64,000 nt of DNA from Raphanus sativus (lineage: Eukaryota; Streptophyta; Magnoliopsida; Brassicales; Brassicaceae), in the NCBI RefSeq assembly GCF_000801105.2, contig NC_079516.1, forward strand, positions 19,250,998-19,314,997, in the 5' to 3' direction. The stretch's first letter is position 1. Every line of letters starts with the position of its first letter. The position numbers and the translations under genes were made by a program. Below are positions 63,023 through 64,000 of this stretch, piece by piece. A model generated the notes under the pieces. That model searched no databases, was not told where the DNA came from, and saw only the letters and a program-made list of their open reading frames with translations.

Positions 63023-63620
63023 GAAAACGTATTGTCCAAGTAATCGAGCGGGAAATGTTCTGCAGAGGGTTTAGGGTTATGCCAAAGGTTTAGGGTTTAC
63101 CCAAAGGTTTATGGTTTAGGATTTGAATTTAGGGTTTAGTGTTTTGTTGACAATATTAATTTTTTAATTCGTTTTATATACTATTTTTATTATTTTTTTA
63201 TTTTATTTTGAAAACATAATATAATTTGGCAAGTTATTTTATTTCCTTAATTAAAAGATATTTGATCTAAATAACAACTTTCTATTGGTTGGTGCACCTT
63301 TAATAGGGGGTGAACCTATGAATAACTCGTATCAAATTAAATTAAAATACAAAGGAATAAACTTCATATATTTTTTCCCAGACGATAATAAAGTAATTTC
63401 TGTGTAGGGAAAAATAATTCTGAAAACATTTACTCGAAAGGACATAACAACGTATTTAACAAATTTTTACGGAATATCTTTTGTAAATTGATATTAAACA
63501 GTGTTTTACAAAAGAATCCTCCGAAAAACTAACTTCAACATGTCTCTCTGACTGTTCTAAAACTTTCTCAGTTTGGTTTGTTAATTGTCGTGGGCTAACG
63601 TCCACAAAAATTCAAAGGTC

Positions 63621-63666
<46 letters not shown>

Positions 63667-63826
63667 TATATTTATTTTATATGATAAAACATTTTAAAAT
63701 ATAAATAATAGTTTTGTTACAATGTATATTCATCTATATACATATATTTTCTATTATTTACAGAGGAATGCTATTTTTCTTTATTAAGAGACAACTAAAA
63801 CATTTTTATCTATAAAAGAAAATATA
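63023..63826. other. intergenic DNA with telomere-like phrases
   Basis: Degenerate TTTAGGG repeats at 63068-63145 (GGTTTAGGGTT, ACCCAAAGGTTTATGG) followed by AATTTGGCAAGTTA resemble the start of the tandem units at 13562-15260, so the same repeat family occurs at both ends of the window. An (AT)n tract lies at 63623-63661. No gene. Confidence 0.55.
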
Positions 63827-64000
63827 CCATCTATATTATTAAAACTAAAGTACAAATTATGTTTGCTTGGAAACATAAATAGCAATTTTAAAAAGAGATT
63901 TATTTAGAACCATGAATAACAGTTTAAAGAAAAGAGGTTTGTTTAAAAACATAAATAGCAGTTTAAAGAAGAAATTCGTTTGGAAACATGAATAGTATTA
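63827..64000 (+). mobile_element. left end of another Helitron-like element (runs off window)
   Basis: ATCTATATTATTAAAACTAAAGTACAAATT is the Helitron 5' type, followed by diverged 40-45-bp repeats with TTTGGAAACAT and AATAGCAGTTTAAAGAA. The same repeat type is seen at 60772-60985. The right end is outside the window. Confidence 0.6.

Overview
The window is nuclear DNA of a flowering plant, almost certainly a Brassicaceae (a Brassica or Raphanus type genome is my inference). The reasons are spliced GT-AG genes, a CLE signalling peptide, plant-type LTR, LINE, hAT, Harbinger and Helitron elements, degenerate TTTAGGG-like repeats, and a gene order that matches A. thaliana AT2G01505, AT2G01490, AT2G01480 and AT2G01470 (order recalled, not searched). 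WOX6 (AT2G01500), which I recall lying between the CLE16 and PhyH genes in Arabidopsis, is not visible here.

Host genes, left to right: the 5' end of an unrecognised basic protein gene (minus, 1-285); CLE16 (plus, 5779-6102); a nine-exon phytanoyl-CoA dioxygenase family gene (minus, 8799-10740, 282 aa); a ten-exon ESMERALDA1-type O-fucosyltransferase family gene (minus, 19919-22700, 574 aa); a ten-exon SEC12-like WD40 gene, STL2P (plus, 30757-32848, 398 aa); and two paralogous two-exon defensin-like (DEFL) genes at 39456-39786 and 62465-62791 (75 aa each). All spliced models were built by hand; every exon phase closes and no internal stop is present. The host genes have unrelated roles (peptide signalling, 2-oxoglutarate oxygenation, wall adhesion, ER export, secreted cysteine-rich peptides) and form no operon or cluster; what they share is conserved neighbourhood.

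The rest is mostly transposable elements. From left to right: an LTR remnant (3921-4207), a tRNA-derived SINE (7003-7182), a Helitron-like composite with (GA)n and telomere-like tandem units (11140-16922), a miniature LTR element with a 5-bp target duplication inserted in an RNase H remnant (17325-19098), a young intact Copia element (25029-29861, LTRs 171/172 identical), a 1-kb foldback element (33103-34080), a Harbinger-type MITE (37215-37582), a non-autonomous hAT (40714-42182), a deleted Copia (43004-43870), a second Harbinger-type MITE (45090-45817), a nearly full-length LINE with one nonsense codon (46048-52661), and a 9.25-kb Helitron-like insertion (52905-62156) containing further nested elements.

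The right-hand 26 kb reads as a small tandem duplication of a DEFL locus that was pulled apart by successive insertions. Copy 1 (about 38072-40018) keeps the uninterrupted arrangement, so it supplies the empty-site sequence for the LINE and the large Helitron found in copy 2 (about 52662-63022). The two DEFL peptides keep all eight mature-region cysteines and their signal peptides, but differ at 17 of 50 mature residues. I found no CRISPR, no rRNA or true tRNA gene, and no convincing wholly new gene system; the most informative observations are these nested insertions with intact empty sites and the diverging DEFL pair.
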